From Aestuariirhabdus litorea (lineage in GTDB: Bacteria; Pseudomonadota; Gammaproteobacteria; Pseudomonadales; Aestuariirhabdaceae), in the NCBI RefSeq assembly GCF_003864255.1, contig NZ_QWEZ01000001.1, positions 868,001-932,000 on the forward strand: a stretch of DNA of 64,000 nucleotides, in the 5' to 3' direction. How positions within the stretch are numbered: position 1 is the first letter of the stretch; every line of letters starts with the position of its first letter. The notes beneath the pieces are model-generated. The model did no database searches, was not told where the DNA came from, and worked only from the letters and a program-made list of their open reading frames with translations. The position numbers were made by a program, and so were the translations under genes. Shown one piece after another: positions 34,079-44,963 of the stretch.

Positions 34079-34938
34079 GCCATCAGACGGCGGCTGGTTC
34101 GCAGCGACTCGTAACTTGCCGCCGCCAGCACCATGGCACCCCCGACCAGGGTTTGAAGCCCCGGGACCTCCCCCAGCAACAGGGCGGCCAGGAGTACCGC
34201 GTAGAGGGGTACGGTACACATGATCAGGCTCGCCGTGCCGACCGGCAGCAGGCGTAGGCTGACCGAAAACAGGGTGTGAGGCGTAGCGGTAAAGATCGCC
34301 CCCAGCACCAGCAGTAGAGACCAGCCCTCGACACCCAGGCTGGCGATCGCCGAACCCCCGAAGGGCAACAGCACCAAGCCGACCACCAGACACTGGTACA
34401 TCATGGCCAGTGAGCTGTTGTAGTGGCTGCAATAGCGTTTATAGGCGATGTTGCGAAGGCTGAAGAGCAGGGCAGAGAATAGCCCCCAACCGACGCCGCT
34501 TGCGATATCACCGCCATCTGCGGTGGGCACCATGATGGCCACTCCGGCGACCACCCAGGCCGCACAGCCGAAGTCCCTGGGGGAGGGTTTACGTCGCTCC
34601 GCCATCGCTTCCAGCAGGACGCTGATCACCGGGTGGGAGAAAAAGGCGATCACGCCAATGGCAATAGTGGATACCTGCATGGCATGAAAATAGGTGACCC
34701 AGTGGACCGCCAGCAGGACGCCCAGCATGAGGATGATGGCGTAGTCGAAGCGGCGGCCCAGCAGCAGGCTGCCCCCCCGGGCCAGGACAAAGAGGGCCAG
34801 GGCGAAAGCCGCTATCAGGCTGCGCCACAGGGTGATGTCCAGTGCCGGCATCTCCAGCAATTTGGAGAAGAGGGCGGTCCCGCCCAGCAGCAGGCAGCCT
34901 GCGTGCAGTGAGATGAGACCAGAGCGGGTGCTGTGCAT
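34060..34938 (-). CDS. EamA/DMT family transporter
   Basis: A 292-residue inner-membrane protein with ten hydrophobic helices in two EamA halves (first half ALDITLWRSLIAAFALALFV; second half LLPVGTASLIMCTVPLYAVL). DMT carriers export amino acids, drugs or metabolites; the substrate cannot be read. The ribosome site before the ATG is poor, so the start may lie a few codons away. Transcribed alone. Confidence 0.85.
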   Translation of the reverse strand: MHSTRSGLISLHAGCLLLGGTALFSKLLEMPALDITLWRSLIAAFALALFVLARGGSLLLGRRFDYAIILMLGVLLAVHWVTYFHAMQVSTIAIGVIAFFSHPVISVLLEAMAERRKPSPRDFGCAAWVVAGVAIMVPTADGGDIASGVGWGLFSALLFSLRNIAYKRYCSHYNSSLAMMYQCLVVGLVLLPFGGSAIASLGVEGWSLLLVLGAIFTATPHTLFSVSLRLLPVGTASLIMCTVPLYAVLLAALLLGEVPGLQTLVGGAMVLAAASYESLRTSRRLMAQLRHK

Positions 34939-35102
34939 GGGTATTGAGGGGCCACAATGAAGGAGGTTGCACGTTAGCAGCCGCTTTCCTCCTCTGGCAA
35001 GCCCCTCGCCTCCCCGGGGGGGTGACTGCTATGATGCCCTTTGTACTTAAAAGGATGACCGGTGACCTATTTGCCCCCCAACAATGATAAGGCGGTCAGT
35101 GC

Positions 35103-35873
35103 ATGAGACCAGGGTCGGCGCTAGCCTTGATACTGCTCGTTCAACTCTTGCCCTCTCTTTCCCTTGCGGCCACCCTCCGTTTGGCAGCCGATAGCTGGTA
35201 CCCCTACAATGGCGACCCCCGCAGTGATCATCCGGGATACATGATTGAGCTGGCCCGGGAGATCACCCGCGAGGCGGGGCATGGGGTTGACTACCGGCTG
35301 CTGCCCTGGTCCAGAAGCCTGCTGGAGGCGCGCAAGGGCAATGTGGATTGCGTAGTGGGTGCCTTCCGCGGTGATGCCCCGGACTTTCTGTACCCTGACC
35401 AGAGTATGGGGCGTGAGGATACCGCTTTTTTTTCCCTGGCAGCGAACCGCCACCTGAACATCTCCTCGGTCGAGGAGCTGGAAGGGGTCCGTATCGCGGT
35501 CATCAATGGCTACAGTTATGGCGATCAAATTGATGAGTTCGTCAAGCGTAACCGTACCTCTTCCCAGCTGATGATCACCTCGGGAAACACCCCCCTGGCA
35601 CGCAATGTACGGCTGCTGCTGGCCGGGCGGGTTGAGCTCCTTATTGCCTCGCCCAATGCGCTGAAAGCGACCCTCAAGCAGATGTCCCTTGAGGATGCCG
35701 TCGTGGAGGTGGGGCGAATGAATAATCCGGAAGAGCTGTATATCGCCTGCGCTCCGGGCTCGGATCGTGCTGAGTACTTCGTCCGACTGCTCAGCGACGG
35801 GGTGAAGCGCCTTCGCGCCAGTGGTCGCCTGCAGCAGATCCTTGATCGCTATGGCCTGCAGGATTGGCAGTAA
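35103..35873 (+). CDS. Periplasmic solute-binding protein (family 3-like), orphan
   Basis: A 256-residue protein with a signal peptide ending LSLA-A, then TLRLAADSWYPYNGDPRSDH, the normal opening of amino-acid-type family 3 binding proteins. Two lobes are recognisable (SVEELEGVRIAVINGYSYGD in lobe two). No permease or ATPase gene is adjacent, so it may serve a distant transporter or a sensor. The ATG has a weak upstream site. Confidence 0.83.
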   Translation: MRPGSALALILLVQLLPSLSLAATLRLAADSWYPYNGDPRSDHPGYMIELAREITREAGHGVDYRLLPWSRSLLEARKGNVDCVVGAFRGDAPDFLYPDQSMGREDTAFFSLAANRHLNISSVEELEGVRIAVINGYSYGDQIDEFVKRNRTSSQLMITSGNTPLARNVRLLLAGRVELLIASPNALKATLKQMSLEDAVVEVGRMNNPEELYIACAPGSDRAEYFVRLLSDGVKRLRASGRLQQILDRYGLQDWQ

Positions 35874-35906
35874 TTTTCGTGCAGGCCGTAGCGGACCGAC
35901 AGCTGC

Positions 35907-36152
35907 TCAGCCGGCATTACGACAGCGACGCTGTTCCAGCTCCCTGATGTCGAACTGCTTGGTCAGTTGCAGGACCAGCTGGTCAATGTTTCGCTCGCTG
36001 GAAACCGCCATGTCGATAGCATAGTTTTGCTGCTCATCCAGGGCGGCTGCGAAATGGTTGATGTGAAAGCATCGCACGCGGCTGGTGTTAAGGATGCGCT
36101 CCAGGCTGCCCGGGGTGTTGCGGGCTACCAGGCGAAGGTTAAAACGATTCAT
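35907..36152 (-). CDS. ilvM: Acetolactate synthase II small (regulatory) subunit
   Basis: An 81-residue ACT-domain protein ([20 protein letters not shown]) of IlvM size. It binds and stabilises the IlvG catalytic subunit. Its start overlaps the end of ilvG by 14 bases, so translation is coupled. Last gene of the operon; ilvE, ilvD and ilvA do not follow. Confidence 0.9.
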   Translation of the reverse strand: MNRFNLRLVARNTPGSLERILNTSRVRCFHINHFAAALDEQQNYAIDMAVSSERNIDQLVLQLTKQFDIRELEQRRCRNAG

Positions 36153-37794
36153 AGTTGTGCTCCATCATTTGTGTGTTTGACACCCCGGGAGGGACCAGGG
36201 GCCAGACGTTTTCCTGAGGGTTGATGCTGACGTGCAGCAGATAACTGTGTGTGCTGTGAATCAGCTGCTCCAGGGCGTCACTGACCTGGTCGGCCTGTTC
36301 TATGTGCCGGGCCTCCATTCCAAAGGCTCGGGCAATGGCCACAAAGTCCGGGTTGTCGCTGAGGTCGGTTTCGCTGTAGCGCTCGCTGAAAAACAGCTCC
36401 TGCCACTGTCTCACCATGCCCAGGCGCTGGTTGTCGAGGATCAGGATCTTGACCGGAAGCCGGTAACGTTTGAGGGTGGCCAGCTCCTGTATATTCATCA
36501 TAAAGGAGCCATCACCGCACACATTGATCACGCTGCAGTCAGGGTTGGCCAGTTGCGCGCCGATGGCCGCCGGTAGTCCGTAGCCCATGGTCCCCAGCCC
36601 GCTGCTGCTGAGGTGGCGACTCGGGTGGCTGAACGGATAGTGCTGCGCAACCCACATCTGGTGCTGTCCTACGTCACAGCAGATGATCTGGTTGGCATCG
36701 CTTTTTTCTGCCAGCTCCCTGATCAGGCTGGGGGCCCAGATTCCCTTGCCGGGGTGCTCATAGCGCCAGCGGTGTTTATGTTTGAGCTCGCTACACTGTT
36801 GTCGCCAGGTCTCGATATTAGGGTTGCACTCAAGCGCCGCGAGCGTGGACGAGAGGTCTCCGCGCAGGGATAGGTCGGGTTGGCGCAGCTTGCCCATTTC
36901 CGCCGGGTCGATGTCGAGGTGGATGACTCGGGCCTCGGGGGCGAACTCGTCCAGCTTGCCGGTTACCCGGTCATCAAAACGGGCCCCCACGGCAATCAGC
37001 AGGTCGCAGTCGTGCACCGCCAGGTTGGCTGCCCGGGTGCCGTGCATGCCCAGCATCCCCAGGTGGAGCGGGGTGTCGACCGGGTGGTTGCCGATCCCCT
37101 TGAGGGTGGTCACGCAGGGGATGCTGCAGTGCTCGGCAAACTGGCGTAGCGCCTCCACTGCATCGGCCAGCCCCACACCGCCGCCGCTGTAGAGAATGGG
37201 GCGCTGGCTTTCGAGAATCAGCTCCCGGGCTCGTTGCAGCAGACCATCTTCCACCTGTAGAGGTTCGACCTGGCCGGGCTCGATGGCCCCAGGCTCAAAC
37301 TCGGCGAGCTGGATATCCTTGGGAATATCGATCAACACCGGTCCTGGCCGCCCCTGGGTGGCGATCTCGATCCCCTGTTGAATGATCATAGGCAGATCCT
37401 CAACCCGCTGAACCAGGAAGCTGTGTTTCACCACCGGCAGCGACATGCCCAGGATATCAACCTCCTGGAAGGCATCGGTTCCCATCACCGGTGAAGCCAC
37501 CTGGCCGGTAATGGCCAGCAGGGGAATGGAGTCCAGGTAGGCGTTGGCGATACCGGTCAGCAGATTGGTGGCGCCGGGGCCTGAGGTCGCCAGGCAAACC
37601 CCCAGGCGACCACTGGCGCGGGCATAACCATCGGCGGCCAACGCAGCCCCCTGCTCATGGCGACAGAGGATGTGTTGAAGGCCGCTGTCATAGAGGGCGT
37701 CGTACACCGGCATAATGGCCCCTCCAGGGTAGCCAAAGAGGGTGTCCGTCCCCGCCTCCTGCAGTGCCTTGATTAAATATTCTGCTCCCTTCAT
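36139..37794 (-). CDS. ilvG: Acetolactate synthase II large (catalytic) subunit
   Basis: A 551-residue thiamine-diphosphate enzyme that condenses pyruvate with pyruvate or 2-oxobutyrate, the first common step to valine, leucine and isoleucine. It opens [20 protein letters not shown] and has the catalytic Glu in [16 protein letters not shown]; the ThDP motif [21 protein letters not shown] lies near residue 430. No frameshift is seen. Upstream lies a branched-chain-residue leader peptide and an attenuator hairpin, so expression should follow charging of the matching tRNAs. Confidence 0.95.
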   Translation of the reverse strand: MKGAEYLIKALQEAGTDTLFGYPGGAIMPVYDALYDSGLQHILCRHEQGAALAADGYARASGRLGVCLATSGPGATNLLTGIANAYLDSIPLLAITGQVASPVMGTDAFQEVDILGMSLPVVKHSFLVQRVEDLPMIIQQGIEIATQGRPGPVLIDIPKDIQLAEFEPGAIEPGQVEPLQVEDGLLQRARELILESQRPILYSGGGVGLADAVEALRQFAEHCSIPCVTTLKGIGNHPVDTPLHLGMLGMHGTRAANLAVHDCDLLIAVGARFDDRVTGKLDEFAPEARVIHLDIDPAEMGKLRQPDLSLRGDLSSTLAALECNPNIETWRQQCSELKHKHRWRYEHPGKGIWAPSLIRELAEKSDANQIICCDVGQHQMWVAQHYPFSHPSRHLSSSGLGTMGYGLPAAIGAQLANPDCSVINVCGDGSFMMNIQELATLKRYRLPVKILILDNQRLGMVRQWQELFFSERYSETDLSDNPDFVAIARAFGMEARHIEQADQVSDALEQLIHSTHSYLLHVSINPQENVWPLVPPGVSNTQMMEHNYESF

Positions 37795-37816
37795 ACGTTC
37801 GCCTTTGGTTCAGGGT

Positions 37817-37851
37817 AAAAAAAAGCCCCCGGATCTTTCGATTCGAGGGCT
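37817..37851 (-). terminator. ilv attenuator (intrinsic terminator)
   Basis: On the minus strand AGCCCTCGAATC pairs with GATCCGGGGGCT (one mismatch, one G-U) around a GAAA tetraloop, followed by eight T. It lies between the leader-peptide stop codon and ilvG. Confidence 0.93.
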
Positions 37852-37872
37852 CTGTGTGCGGTGGCTGGTGTT

Positions 37873-37959
37873 CTACCGGGCGCGCGATCCCCCTCGCAGG
37901 TGAATAATCATCACCACGAGTTTAATCAGGGTTTTCTTGGCCTGGTTGGAACCTAACAT
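37873..37959 (-). CDS. ilvL: ilvGM operon leader peptide
   Basis: A 28-codon frame whose middle is LIKLVVMIIHL: seven of eleven residues are Leu, Ile or Val. It ends 22 bases before the terminator hairpin. Ribosome stalling at these codons when charged Val/Ile/Leu-tRNA is scarce would prevent the terminator from forming, as in E. coli ilvL. The Shine-Dalgarno sequence is weak. Confidence 0.88.
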   Translation of the reverse strand: MLGSNQAKKTLIKLVVMIIHLRGGSRAR

Positions 37960-38204
37960 CGCTAAGTCGTTTCAATTTTGCAGATTGACAGGGTTGCAAT
38001 ATCAACACATTCAGCCCCCGGGCGCAACAACCATTGCCGTCGTTGTGACCAAAGGCGGGGGTCGGAGGAGGTTGGGTCGGGCTTTGACAACGGGGGGGAC
38101 TGGGTTAGCATTAGCGCTCCACCACACCACTTTGACGAGTCCCGTTTAGCCTCTGTGCGCTGGCCGACCGGTACCGTTGTGTCTGTTTTGTTGCAGGTAT
38201 CCAC

Positions 38205-40214
38205 ATGGACCGAGAATTCAAGGTCACATCCCGCTTTGCTCCCGCCGGCGACCAGCCCCAGGCAATCAATAAACTGGTGGAGGGTATCGAAGCGGGACTG
38301 GCCAGCCAGACGTTGCTTGGGGTGACCGGCTCGGGAAAAACCTTCACCATCGCCAACGTGATTGCCAGCATCCAGCGTCCCACGGTGGTGATGGCACCCA
38401 ATAAAACCCTCGCGGCCCAGCTCTATGGGGAGTTCAAGGAGTTTTTTCCCAACAACGCGGTGGAGTATTTCGTCTCCTACTACGACTACTACCAGCCGGA
38501 AGCCTACGTCCCCACCTCCGATACCTACATCGAGAAGGACGCCTCCATTAACGACCATATCGAGCAGATGCGGCTGTCGGCAACCAAGGCGTTGCTGGAG
38601 CGGCCCGATGCGATCATCGTGGCGACGGTGTCGGCGATCTATGGCCTGGGGGACCCGGAATCCTACCTTGGAATGATGATGCACCTCGACCGCGGGGATC
38701 GTATCGACCAGCGGGGAGTGTTGCGTCGCCTGGCGGAGTTGCAGTACACCCGCAACGACCTCGAACTGCACCGCGGAACCTACCGGGTGCGTGGTGATGT
38801 GATCGATATCTATCCGGCGGAATCGGATATGGAGGCGGTACGGGTAGAGCTGTTCGATGACGAGGTCGAAAGCCTGAGTTATTTTGACCCCCTGACCGGC
38901 GAGGTACTGCGACGGGTGCCGCGGGTCACGATCTACCCCAAGTCCCACTATGTCACCCCCCGTGACACCCTGCTGGATGCGGTGGAGAGGATTAAGGTGG
39001 AGCTGGATGAGCGTCTACAGCAGCTGCGTGAGGCCAATAAGCTGGTGGAGCTGCAGCGGCTGGAGCAGCGCACCCGCTTTGATCTTGAGATGATTCTGGA
39101 GCTGGGCTACTGCACTGGCATCGAAAACTACTCGCGTTACCTGTCGGGCCGGGAGGCGGGGGAGCCCCCCCCCACCCTGTTTGACTACATTCCCGACAAC
39201 GCGCTGTTGGTGATCGATGAGTCCCATGTCACGGTGCCCCAGGTGGGCGCCATGTACAAGGGGGATCGATCCCGCAAGGAGACGCTGGTGGAGTTCGGTT
39301 TCCGGTTGCCGTCGGCGCTGGATAATCGGCCGATGCGTTTTGAGGAGTGGGAGCAAAAGCGCCCCCAAACCATCTTTGTATCGGCCACACCCGGTCCTTA
39401 TGAGGAGACGCACCAGGGGCAGGTCGTGGAACAGGTTGTCCGGCCCACCGGCCTGGTTGACCCTGAGCTGGAGGTGCGACCGGCATCGACCCAGGTGGAT
39501 GACCTGCTTTCCCAGATCAGCCAACGGGTGGAGCGCGGGGAACGGGTGTTGGTGACCGTGTTGACCAAACGGATGGCGGAGGATCTGACCGACTACCTCG
39601 GGGATCACGGCGTGAGGGTGCGCTACCTGCACTCGGATATCGATACCGTTGAGCGGGTGGAGATCATTCGTGATCTCAGGATCGGTGCCTTCGATGTCCT
39701 GGTGGGGATCAACCTTCTACGGGAGGGGCTGGATATGCCCGAGGTGTCGCTGGTGGCGGTGCTGGACGCCGATAAGGAGGGCTTCCTGCGCTCCGAGCGC
39801 TCGCTGATCCAGACCATTGGTCGTGCTGCGCGAAACCTACACGGCAAGGCGATTCTTTACGCCGACCGCATCACCGGCTCGATGGAACGGGCGATGAGGG
39901 AGACCGAGCGGAGACGCCAAAAACAGATCGAGTTTAACCTTGAGCACGGAATTGTACCCAAAGGGGTGCATAAGGATATCGCCGATATTCTTGAGGGGGC
40001 AGTGGCGCCCGGCAGCAAAGGACGATCCCGTCGCAAGGTGGCTGAAAAAAGCGCGGATTATGACAGCTCCGCAATGACAGTCGAGCAGTTGAGCACTAAA
40101 ATTGCGGAACTCGAGGAGCAAATGTATCAGCACGCCCGGGATCTGGAGTTCGAGCAGGCGGCTGCGGTTCGGGACAGGATCGCCGACCTGCGAACTCAGG
40201 TACTGAGTCGTTAA
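38205..40214 (+). CDS. uvrB: Excinuclease ABC subunit B
   Basis: A 669-residue DNA-repair helicase-like protein that loads onto damage with UvrA and recruits UvrC. Walker A is GVTGSGKT (39-46); the beta-hairpin region is [16 protein letters not shown] is seen in [13 protein letters not shown]; the C-terminal UVR motif that contacts UvrC is [20 protein letters not shown]. Length is standard. I see no convincing LexA box in the 245-base gap shared with the divergent ilv operon. Confidence 0.97.
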   Translation: MDREFKVTSRFAPAGDQPQAINKLVEGIEAGLASQTLLGVTGSGKTFTIANVIASIQRPTVVMAPNKTLAAQLYGEFKEFFPNNAVEYFVSYYDYYQPEAYVPTSDTYIEKDASINDHIEQMRLSATKALLERPDAIIVATVSAIYGLGDPESYLGMMMHLDRGDRIDQRGVLRRLAELQYTRNDLELHRGTYRVRGDVIDIYPAESDMEAVRVELFDDEVESLSYFDPLTGEVLRRVPRVTIYPKSHYVTPRDTLLDAVERIKVELDERLQQLREANKLVELQRLEQRTRFDLEMILELGYCTGIENYSRYLSGREAGEPPPTLFDYIPDNALLVIDESHVTVPQVGAMYKGDRSRKETLVEFGFRLPSALDNRPMRFEEWEQKRPQTIFVSATPGPYEETHQGQVVEQVVRPTGLVDPELEVRPASTQVDDLLSQISQRVERGERVLVTVLTKRMAEDLTDYLGDHGVRVRYLHSDIDTVERVEIIRDLRIGAFDVLVGINLLREGLDMPEVSLVAVLDADKEGFLRSERSLIQTIGRAARNLHGKAILYADRITGSMERAMRETERRRQKQIEFNLEHGIVPKGVHKDIADILEGAVAPGSKGRSRRKVAEKSADYDSSAMTVEQLSTKIAELEEQMYQHARDLEFEQAAAVRDRIADLRTQVLSR

Positions 40215-40310
40215 CCCCCTCGGCCACCCTTCCCTTGTGGGGCAGGCAGAGTCCCGTCATGTTGCGGTGGCCTATTCAACAGAACCAGTGTGTGAACTAA
40301 GGAGAGCCGA

Positions 40311-41591
40311 GTGTTCAGGGAACTTGAAGATGTCCGAATCGGAGTGGTTGGGCTCGGTTACGTGGGGCTGCCCCTGGCGGTTGAGTTTGGCCGTTTTTAC
40401 GACACGGTCGGCTTCGACATTGACCGGGTGCGAGTTCAGGAGCTGGAGGCGGGAACTGACCGCACCCTGGAGGTGGACGCCTCCGAGTTGGCACAGGCCG
40501 GGCGCCTTAGCTACAGCTCTGACCTGGAGGCGCTGCGCGATTGCAATGTTTACATTGTCACGGTGCCCACCCCCATCGATCGGTTTCACAACCCGGACCT
40601 GACTCCCCTGACCAAAGCCAGTGAAAGCCTGGCGAAGGTGGTAGGGGCTGGCGATGTGGTGATCTACGAGTCCACCGTCTACCCCGGGGCTACCGAAGAG
40701 CACTGTATCCCAATCATCGAGGGTGGATCCGGGCTGCGCTATAACCAGGACTTTTTCGCCGGTTACAGTCCTGAGCGGATCAATCCCGGTGATAAAGAGC
40801 ACCGGTTGGTCAATATTCTTAAGGTGACCTCGGGCTCCACCCCTGAGGTTGCTGATTTTGTCGATGCGCTTTACGCCAGCATCATCACGGCGGGCACACA
40901 CAAGGCCAGTAGCCTGCGTGTCGCTGAGGCGGCCAAAGTGATAGAAAACACCCAGCGCGACCTCAACATAGCCCTGATCAATGAGCTGTCCCTGATCTTT
41001 GAAAAACTGGGTATCGATACCCTGGAGGTGCTGGAGGCCGCCGGCACCAAGTGGAACTTTCTTCCCTTCAGGCCGGGGTTGGTCGGTGGTCACTGCATCG
41101 GGGTTGACCCCTACTACCTGACCTACAAGGCCCAGGAGATCGGGTATCGCCCCGAAGTGATCATGGCCGGGCGTCGAATCAATGACCGGATGGGTGCTTA
41201 TGTGGCCGAAAAGCTGGTCAAAGCGATGATTACTCGCAAAATTGATGTGGCAAAGAGTCGCGTGCTGGTGCTTGGGCTTACCTTTAAGGAAAACTGTCCG
41301 GACCTGCGTAACACCCGCGTGATCGATATCGTTGAGGAGCTCCAGGGCTGGGGTGTGGCTGTGGATATCCACGACCCCTGGATCGATTGCGAGGAGGCCC
41401 AGCGGGAGTACGGTGTGGAGGTGATGTCTGCCTGTCCACAACAGCGCTACGATGCCATTGTCCTGGCGGTGGGGCACTGGCAGTTTGCGCAGATGACCCG
41501 CGATCAGTTAGCCGGTTTGCGCCGCGATGTGTCGGTGCTTTTTGATGTGAAATCGGTACTGCCAAAGGGATGGGCAGACCTGCGCCTTTAG
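40311..41591 (+). CDS. UDP-N-acetylhexosamine dehydrogenase (TviB/WbpO type)
   Basis: A 426-residue NAD-dependent dehydrogenase of the UDP-GlcNAc/GalNAc 6-dehydrogenase subgroup. The NAD site is GVVGLGYVGLPLAVEFGRFY; the catalytic Cys is in GLVGGHCIGVDPYYLTYKAQ. It oxidises the C6 hydroxyl to a uronic acid for capsule or O-antigen. A GTG start follows AAGGAGA by seven bases. It is first of three sugar-nucleotide genes on the same strand. Confidence 0.88.
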   Translation: MFRELEDVRIGVVGLGYVGLPLAVEFGRFYDTVGFDIDRVRVQELEAGTDRTLEVDASELAQAGRLSYSSDLEALRDCNVYIVTVPTPIDRFHNPDLTPLTKASESLAKVVGAGDVVIYESTVYPGATEEHCIPIIEGGSGLRYNQDFFAGYSPERINPGDKEHRLVNILKVTSGSTPEVADFVDALYASIITAGTHKASSLRVAEAAKVIENTQRDLNIALINELSLIFEKLGIDTLEVLEAAGTKWNFLPFRPGLVGGHCIGVDPYYLTYKAQEIGYRPEVIMAGRRINDRMGAYVAEKLVKAMITRKIDVAKSRVLVLGLTFKENCPDLRNTRVIDIVEELQGWGVAVDIHDPWIDCEEAQREYGVEVMSACPQQRYDAIVLAVGHWQFAQMTRDQLAGLRRDVSVLFDVKSVLPKGWADLRL

Positions 41592-41651
41592 AGGCAAGTA
41601 GGCGTTCTTCCTTTAAAGACGCGGTGATCACGGCCCAAGGAATAGAGCACA

Positions 41652-43022
41652 ATGAAGCTGACAATATTTGGAACGGGGTATGTAGGGCTGGTCACCGGAG
41701 CCTGTCTGGCCGAGGTGGGGCACGACGTTCTCTGTGTCGATGTCGATGAAGCAAAAATCGCCGGCTTGCAGCAGGGAGAGATTCCCATCTATGAACCCGG
41801 CTTGGACGTGCTGGTGCAGCGTAACCACAAGCTGGGTCGGTTGGACTTTACCACCGATGTCCGTCGAGGGGTTGAGTATGCCACCGTCCAGTTTATCGCC
41901 GTCGGCACCCCGCCCGATGAGGACGGCTCCGCCGACCTTCAGTACCTGCTGACGGTGGCGCGAGAGATCGGCCGCTATATGACCGGTAACCGGTTGGTGA
42001 TCGATAAGTCGACGGTGCCGGTGGGGACGGCCGACAAGGTGCGCGCCGCGATCAGTGCCCAGCTCGCCGAAAGAGGGCTCGAACTCCCCTTTGATGTGGT
42101 CTCCAACCCCGAGTTTCTGAAAGAGGGGGCGGCCATCGACGATTTTATGAAGCCGGACCGGATTGTGGTCGGTACCGAGAATGAGCAGAGCCGGGCGTTG
42201 ATGAAAAAGCTCTATGCGCCCTTTAATCGCAGCAGCGACCGCATGGTGTATATGGATCTGCGTTCCGCAGAACTGACCAAATACGCAGCCAATGCGATGC
42301 TGGCAACCAAAATCAGTTTTATGAACGAGATGGCCAACCTGGCTGAAAGGCTCGGGGCCGATATCGAGCAGGTCAGGCGTGGCATAGGCTCCGATCCTCG
42401 AATCGGCTACCACTTCATCTATCCCGGTTGTGGCTATGGGGGCTCCTGCTTTCCAAAGGATGTGCAAGCCCTGGAGCGCACGGCCTCGGAGGTGGGCTAC
42501 GATGCGCCTTTGCTGCAGGCGGTCGAGAGGGTTAACCGGAAGCAGAAGCAGAAACTCTACCAGCGCATCGAACAATACTTCGCGGGTGATCTTGCGGGTA
42601 AAACTTTTGCTCTTTGGGGGTTGGCGTTTAAACCCAAGACCGATGATATGCGTGAGGCACCGAGCCGTACCCTTATGGAAGCATTGTGGGATGCCGGGGC
42701 TTGCGTTCGGGCGTATGACCCCGAAGCGATGGAGGAGGCAAGGCGCATCTATGGCGAGCGTGATTCCCTGGTGTTGTGCTCCAGTGCCCAGGAAGCCTTG
42801 TCGGCAGCTGATGGGTTGGTGATCTGCACCGAGTGGAGCGAGTTCCGGGCGCCCGATTTCCGGGTAATTCTTGATCGACTCTCTGTGCCGGTCATCTTCG
42901 ACGGTCGTAACCTTTACGATCCGGAGCTGCTGAGTGAGCAGGGGATCGACTACATCGCTATTGGGCGCTCCAACTGGTCTCCACCAGCGCCCATGGCCGC
43001 TATTGAAGGTAGTTGTGCATGA
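41652..43022 (+). CDS. ugd: UDP-glucose 6-dehydrogenase
   Basis: A 456-residue NAD-dependent enzyme converting UDP-glucose to UDP-glucuronate. It opens [20 protein letters not shown]; the catalytic Cys lies in [16 protein letters not shown], followed by the C-terminal UDP-binding domain ([17 protein letters not shown]). Its product is the substrate of the epimerase encoded next, whose start codon overlaps this stop (ATGA). Confidence 0.94.
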   Translation: MKLTIFGTGYVGLVTGACLAEVGHDVLCVDVDEAKIAGLQQGEIPIYEPGLDVLVQRNHKLGRLDFTTDVRRGVEYATVQFIAVGTPPDEDGSADLQYLLTVAREIGRYMTGNRLVIDKSTVPVGTADKVRAAISAQLAERGLELPFDVVSNPEFLKEGAAIDDFMKPDRIVVGTENEQSRALMKKLYAPFNRSSDRMVYMDLRSAELTKYAANAMLATKISFMNEMANLAERLGADIEQVRRGIGSDPRIGYHFIYPGCGYGGSCFPKDVQALERTASEVGYDAPLLQAVERVNRKQKQKLYQRIEQYFAGDLAGKTFALWGLAFKPKTDDMREAPSRTLMEALWDAGACVRAYDPEAMEEARRIYGERDSLVLCSSAQEALSAADGLVICTEWSEFRAPDFRVILDRLSVPVIFDGRNLYDPELLSEQGIDYIAIGRSNWSPPAPMAAIEGSCA

Positions 43023-44035
43023 ATGTATTAGTGACCGGAGCCGCAGGCTTTATTGGCTATCACCTGTGTCGTTACCTGTTGGCTCGGGGTGATCAGGTTC
43101 TGGGGATTGATAATCTTAACGATTACTACGACGTTAACCTGAAACTGGCTCGCCTTAAGGAGCTGGAGGAGGGCGCCGGTTGCGAGCGCTTTCGCTTTAT
43201 CAAGCTGGACGTCTCCGATAAAGCAGCGATGGAGCAGCTGTTTCGTGAGGGGGACTTTCAGCGGGTAGTGCATCTGGCAGCCCAGGCGGGCGTGCGCTAC
43301 TCGTTGGAAAATCCCGATGCTTATATCAGCGCCAACATAGTTGGCTTTATGAATGTGCTCGAGGGGTGTCGTCATCACTCCATTGAACATCTGGTCTATG
43401 CCTCCTCAAGCTCGGTCTACGGGGCCAACGAAACCCTGCCTTTCAGCGAACGGGATAACGTGGATCACCCCCTGTCCCTCTATGCGGCGACCAAGAAATC
43501 GAATGAGTTGATGGCCCACACCTACTCATCGCTTTACCGGCTACCCACTACGGGCCTGCGCTTCTTTACGGTCTATGGACCTTGGGGGCGGCCGGATATG
43601 GCGCTGTTTTTATTTACCCGAAATATTCTGGCGGGTGAGCCCATCGATGTATTCAATCAGGGCAATCATCGTCGGGATTTCACCTACGTCGACGACATTG
43701 TCGAGGGGGTGGTGCGTACCCTGGATGATGCAGCGGCTCCCGATGCTAAGTGGAGTGGGAGTGACCCGGACCCATCGACCTCCTTTGCACCCTGGCGGGT
43801 GTTCAATCTCGGCCATGGTGAGCCTGTGGAGCTGATGACCTATATTCGGACCATTGAGCGCATTGTGGGGCGCAAGGCGAAGATCAACCTGCTGCCGATG
43901 CAACCGGGTGACGTTCCGGAAACGGCCGCCAGCGTTAAGGCGCTGGAAGCCGCCGTCCACTATCGACCGGAAACCGGCGTGGAGGAGGGTATTGAGCGAT
44001 TTGTCAGCTGGTATCGACAGTTCTACGGGGTGTAG
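43019..44035 (+). CDS. UDP-glucuronate 4-epimerase-like NAD-dependent epimerase
   Basis: A 338-residue extended short-chain dehydrogenase. NAD motif [14 protein letters not shown], then [12 protein letters not shown], typical of UDP-glucuronate epimerases; the catalytic set is Ser in YASSSSVYG and the YxxxK of YAATKKSNE. It would make UDP-galacturonate for a surface polysaccharide. The ATG overlapping the ugd stop is chosen over an in-frame TTG six bases earlier. It closes the three-gene set; no glycosyltransferase is adjacent. Confidence 0.9.
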   Translation: MNVLVTGAAGFIGYHLCRYLLARGDQVLGIDNLNDYYDVNLKLARLKELEEGAGCERFRFIKLDVSDKAAMEQLFREGDFQRVVHLAAQAGVRYSLENPDAYISANIVGFMNVLEGCRHHSIEHLVYASSSSVYGANETLPFSERDNVDHPLSLYAATKKSNELMAHTYSSLYRLPTTGLRFFTVYGPWGRPDMALFLFTRNILAGEPIDVFNQGNHRRDFTYVDDIVEGVVRTLDDAAAPDAKWSGSDPDPSTSFAPWRVFNLGHGEPVELMTYIRTIERIVGRKAKINLLPMQPGDVPETAASVKALEAAVHYRPETGVEEGIERFVSWYRQFYGV

Positions 44036-44053
44036 AGGGCAGTATTACCGCAC

Positions 44054-44082
44054 AAAAAAAAGAGCGCTAAGGCTCTTTTTTT
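44054..44082. terminator. Bidirectional intrinsic terminator
   Basis: A-tract plus GAGC, 6-base loop, GCTC plus T7. It serves both the epimerase gene and the convergent DUF3581 gene. Confidence 0.9.
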
Positions 44083-44098
44083 GTATCCGGCGCTCGAC

Positions 44099-44830
44099 TC
44101 AGGCGGCGAAACGGGACTTTCGATCGTTAAAGTCGTCGATGAGCTGGTCGATGACCGGTTGCTCGTAGCTGCGCAGGTTGCTCAGGATCATTCGCTTTTC
44201 GCCACATCCTACCACCTCGCCGTTCTCGATGAAGCGGAAGTTCATGGTGACGTTACCACGCTTGCCTGCGACGTCGAGTGCAGCGCCTGAGAACTCCACC
44301 GTAGGCGCGCTCAGGTCGAGGCGCTCAAGCTCAAGGGCCATGCTTTCGTAGATCACCAGGGGACGATCGGGGTTGAACATCACTCCGTGCTCTTTCATTA
44401 ATGGCACCAGCAGGTGAGGGAAGTTCATGCCAGAGAAGGAAACGTAGCTACGAACCAGCTGCTCAATCATGGATTGGTCGTTGCTGGTCTGGCCGCTGCG
44501 TTCGACGTCAAGGTACTCTTTGCCGTTTTCATCGCAGATGCTCAGGCAGCGGTCGGTCGACTCGTGGAGGCTAAGGGCGATGCCGTCGGTGACCATGCCG
44601 GAAAAGGTGAACCGCATGGTTGTGCTGATTCCCGTTTTGCTTAGTACCATGGCAAAAAGCAGGTCGCCGGGCACGCAAAAGCGCTTGGCGTCAACATCGT
44701 GGATGACGTTGAAGTCGTTGGCGATACGCTTGGCAAACTCGCTAGACTGCTCACGGGTAAAGCAGAATTTATCGTCAATGTTGATGTGAAAACGTTCTAA
44801 CATGGCGTTAATCTGTTGTTGGGAGTCCAT
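44099..44830 (-). CDS. DUF3581 family protein
   Basis: A 243-residue cytoplasmic protein with the conserved DUF3581 core: FTREQSSEFAKRIANDFNVI, HDVDAKRFCVPGDLLFAMVL and FSGMVTDGIAL, then a second half with FIENGEVVGCGEKRMIL. The arrangement resembles a double hotdog (MaoC/FabZ-like) fold, where NxIHxD is the usual active-site pattern, so an acyl-CoA or acyl-ACP ligand is conceivable. That function is inference; the family is uncharacterised. Convergent with the epimerase. Confidence 0.85.
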   Translation of the reverse strand: MDSQQQINAMLERFHINIDDKFCFTREQSSEFAKRIANDFNVIHDVDAKRFCVPGDLLFAMVLSKTGISTTMRFTFSGMVTDGIALSLHESTDRCLSICDENGKEYLDVERSGQTSNDQSMIEQLVRSYVSFSGMNFPHLLVPLMKEHGVMFNPDRPLVIYESMALELERLDLSAPTVEFSGAALDVAGKRGNVTMNFRFIENGEVVGCGEKRMILSNLRSYEQPVIDQLIDDFNDRKSRFAA

Positions 44831-44963
44831 AGGCGCGCCATACTACCACGCGCTTGAAGGGCAAAATGATACATTTTGTGAACGAATTGTGATCACTTGG
44901 TTTCGGGGAGAACGGCTGTTTCCGGGCTTCACTGGATTACGCGAGATCTGAATGGAGGTGGAT

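Noticed and set aside
38100-38204. LexA box upstream of uvrB
   Set aside because: No CTGT-N8-ACAG match was found in the gap.
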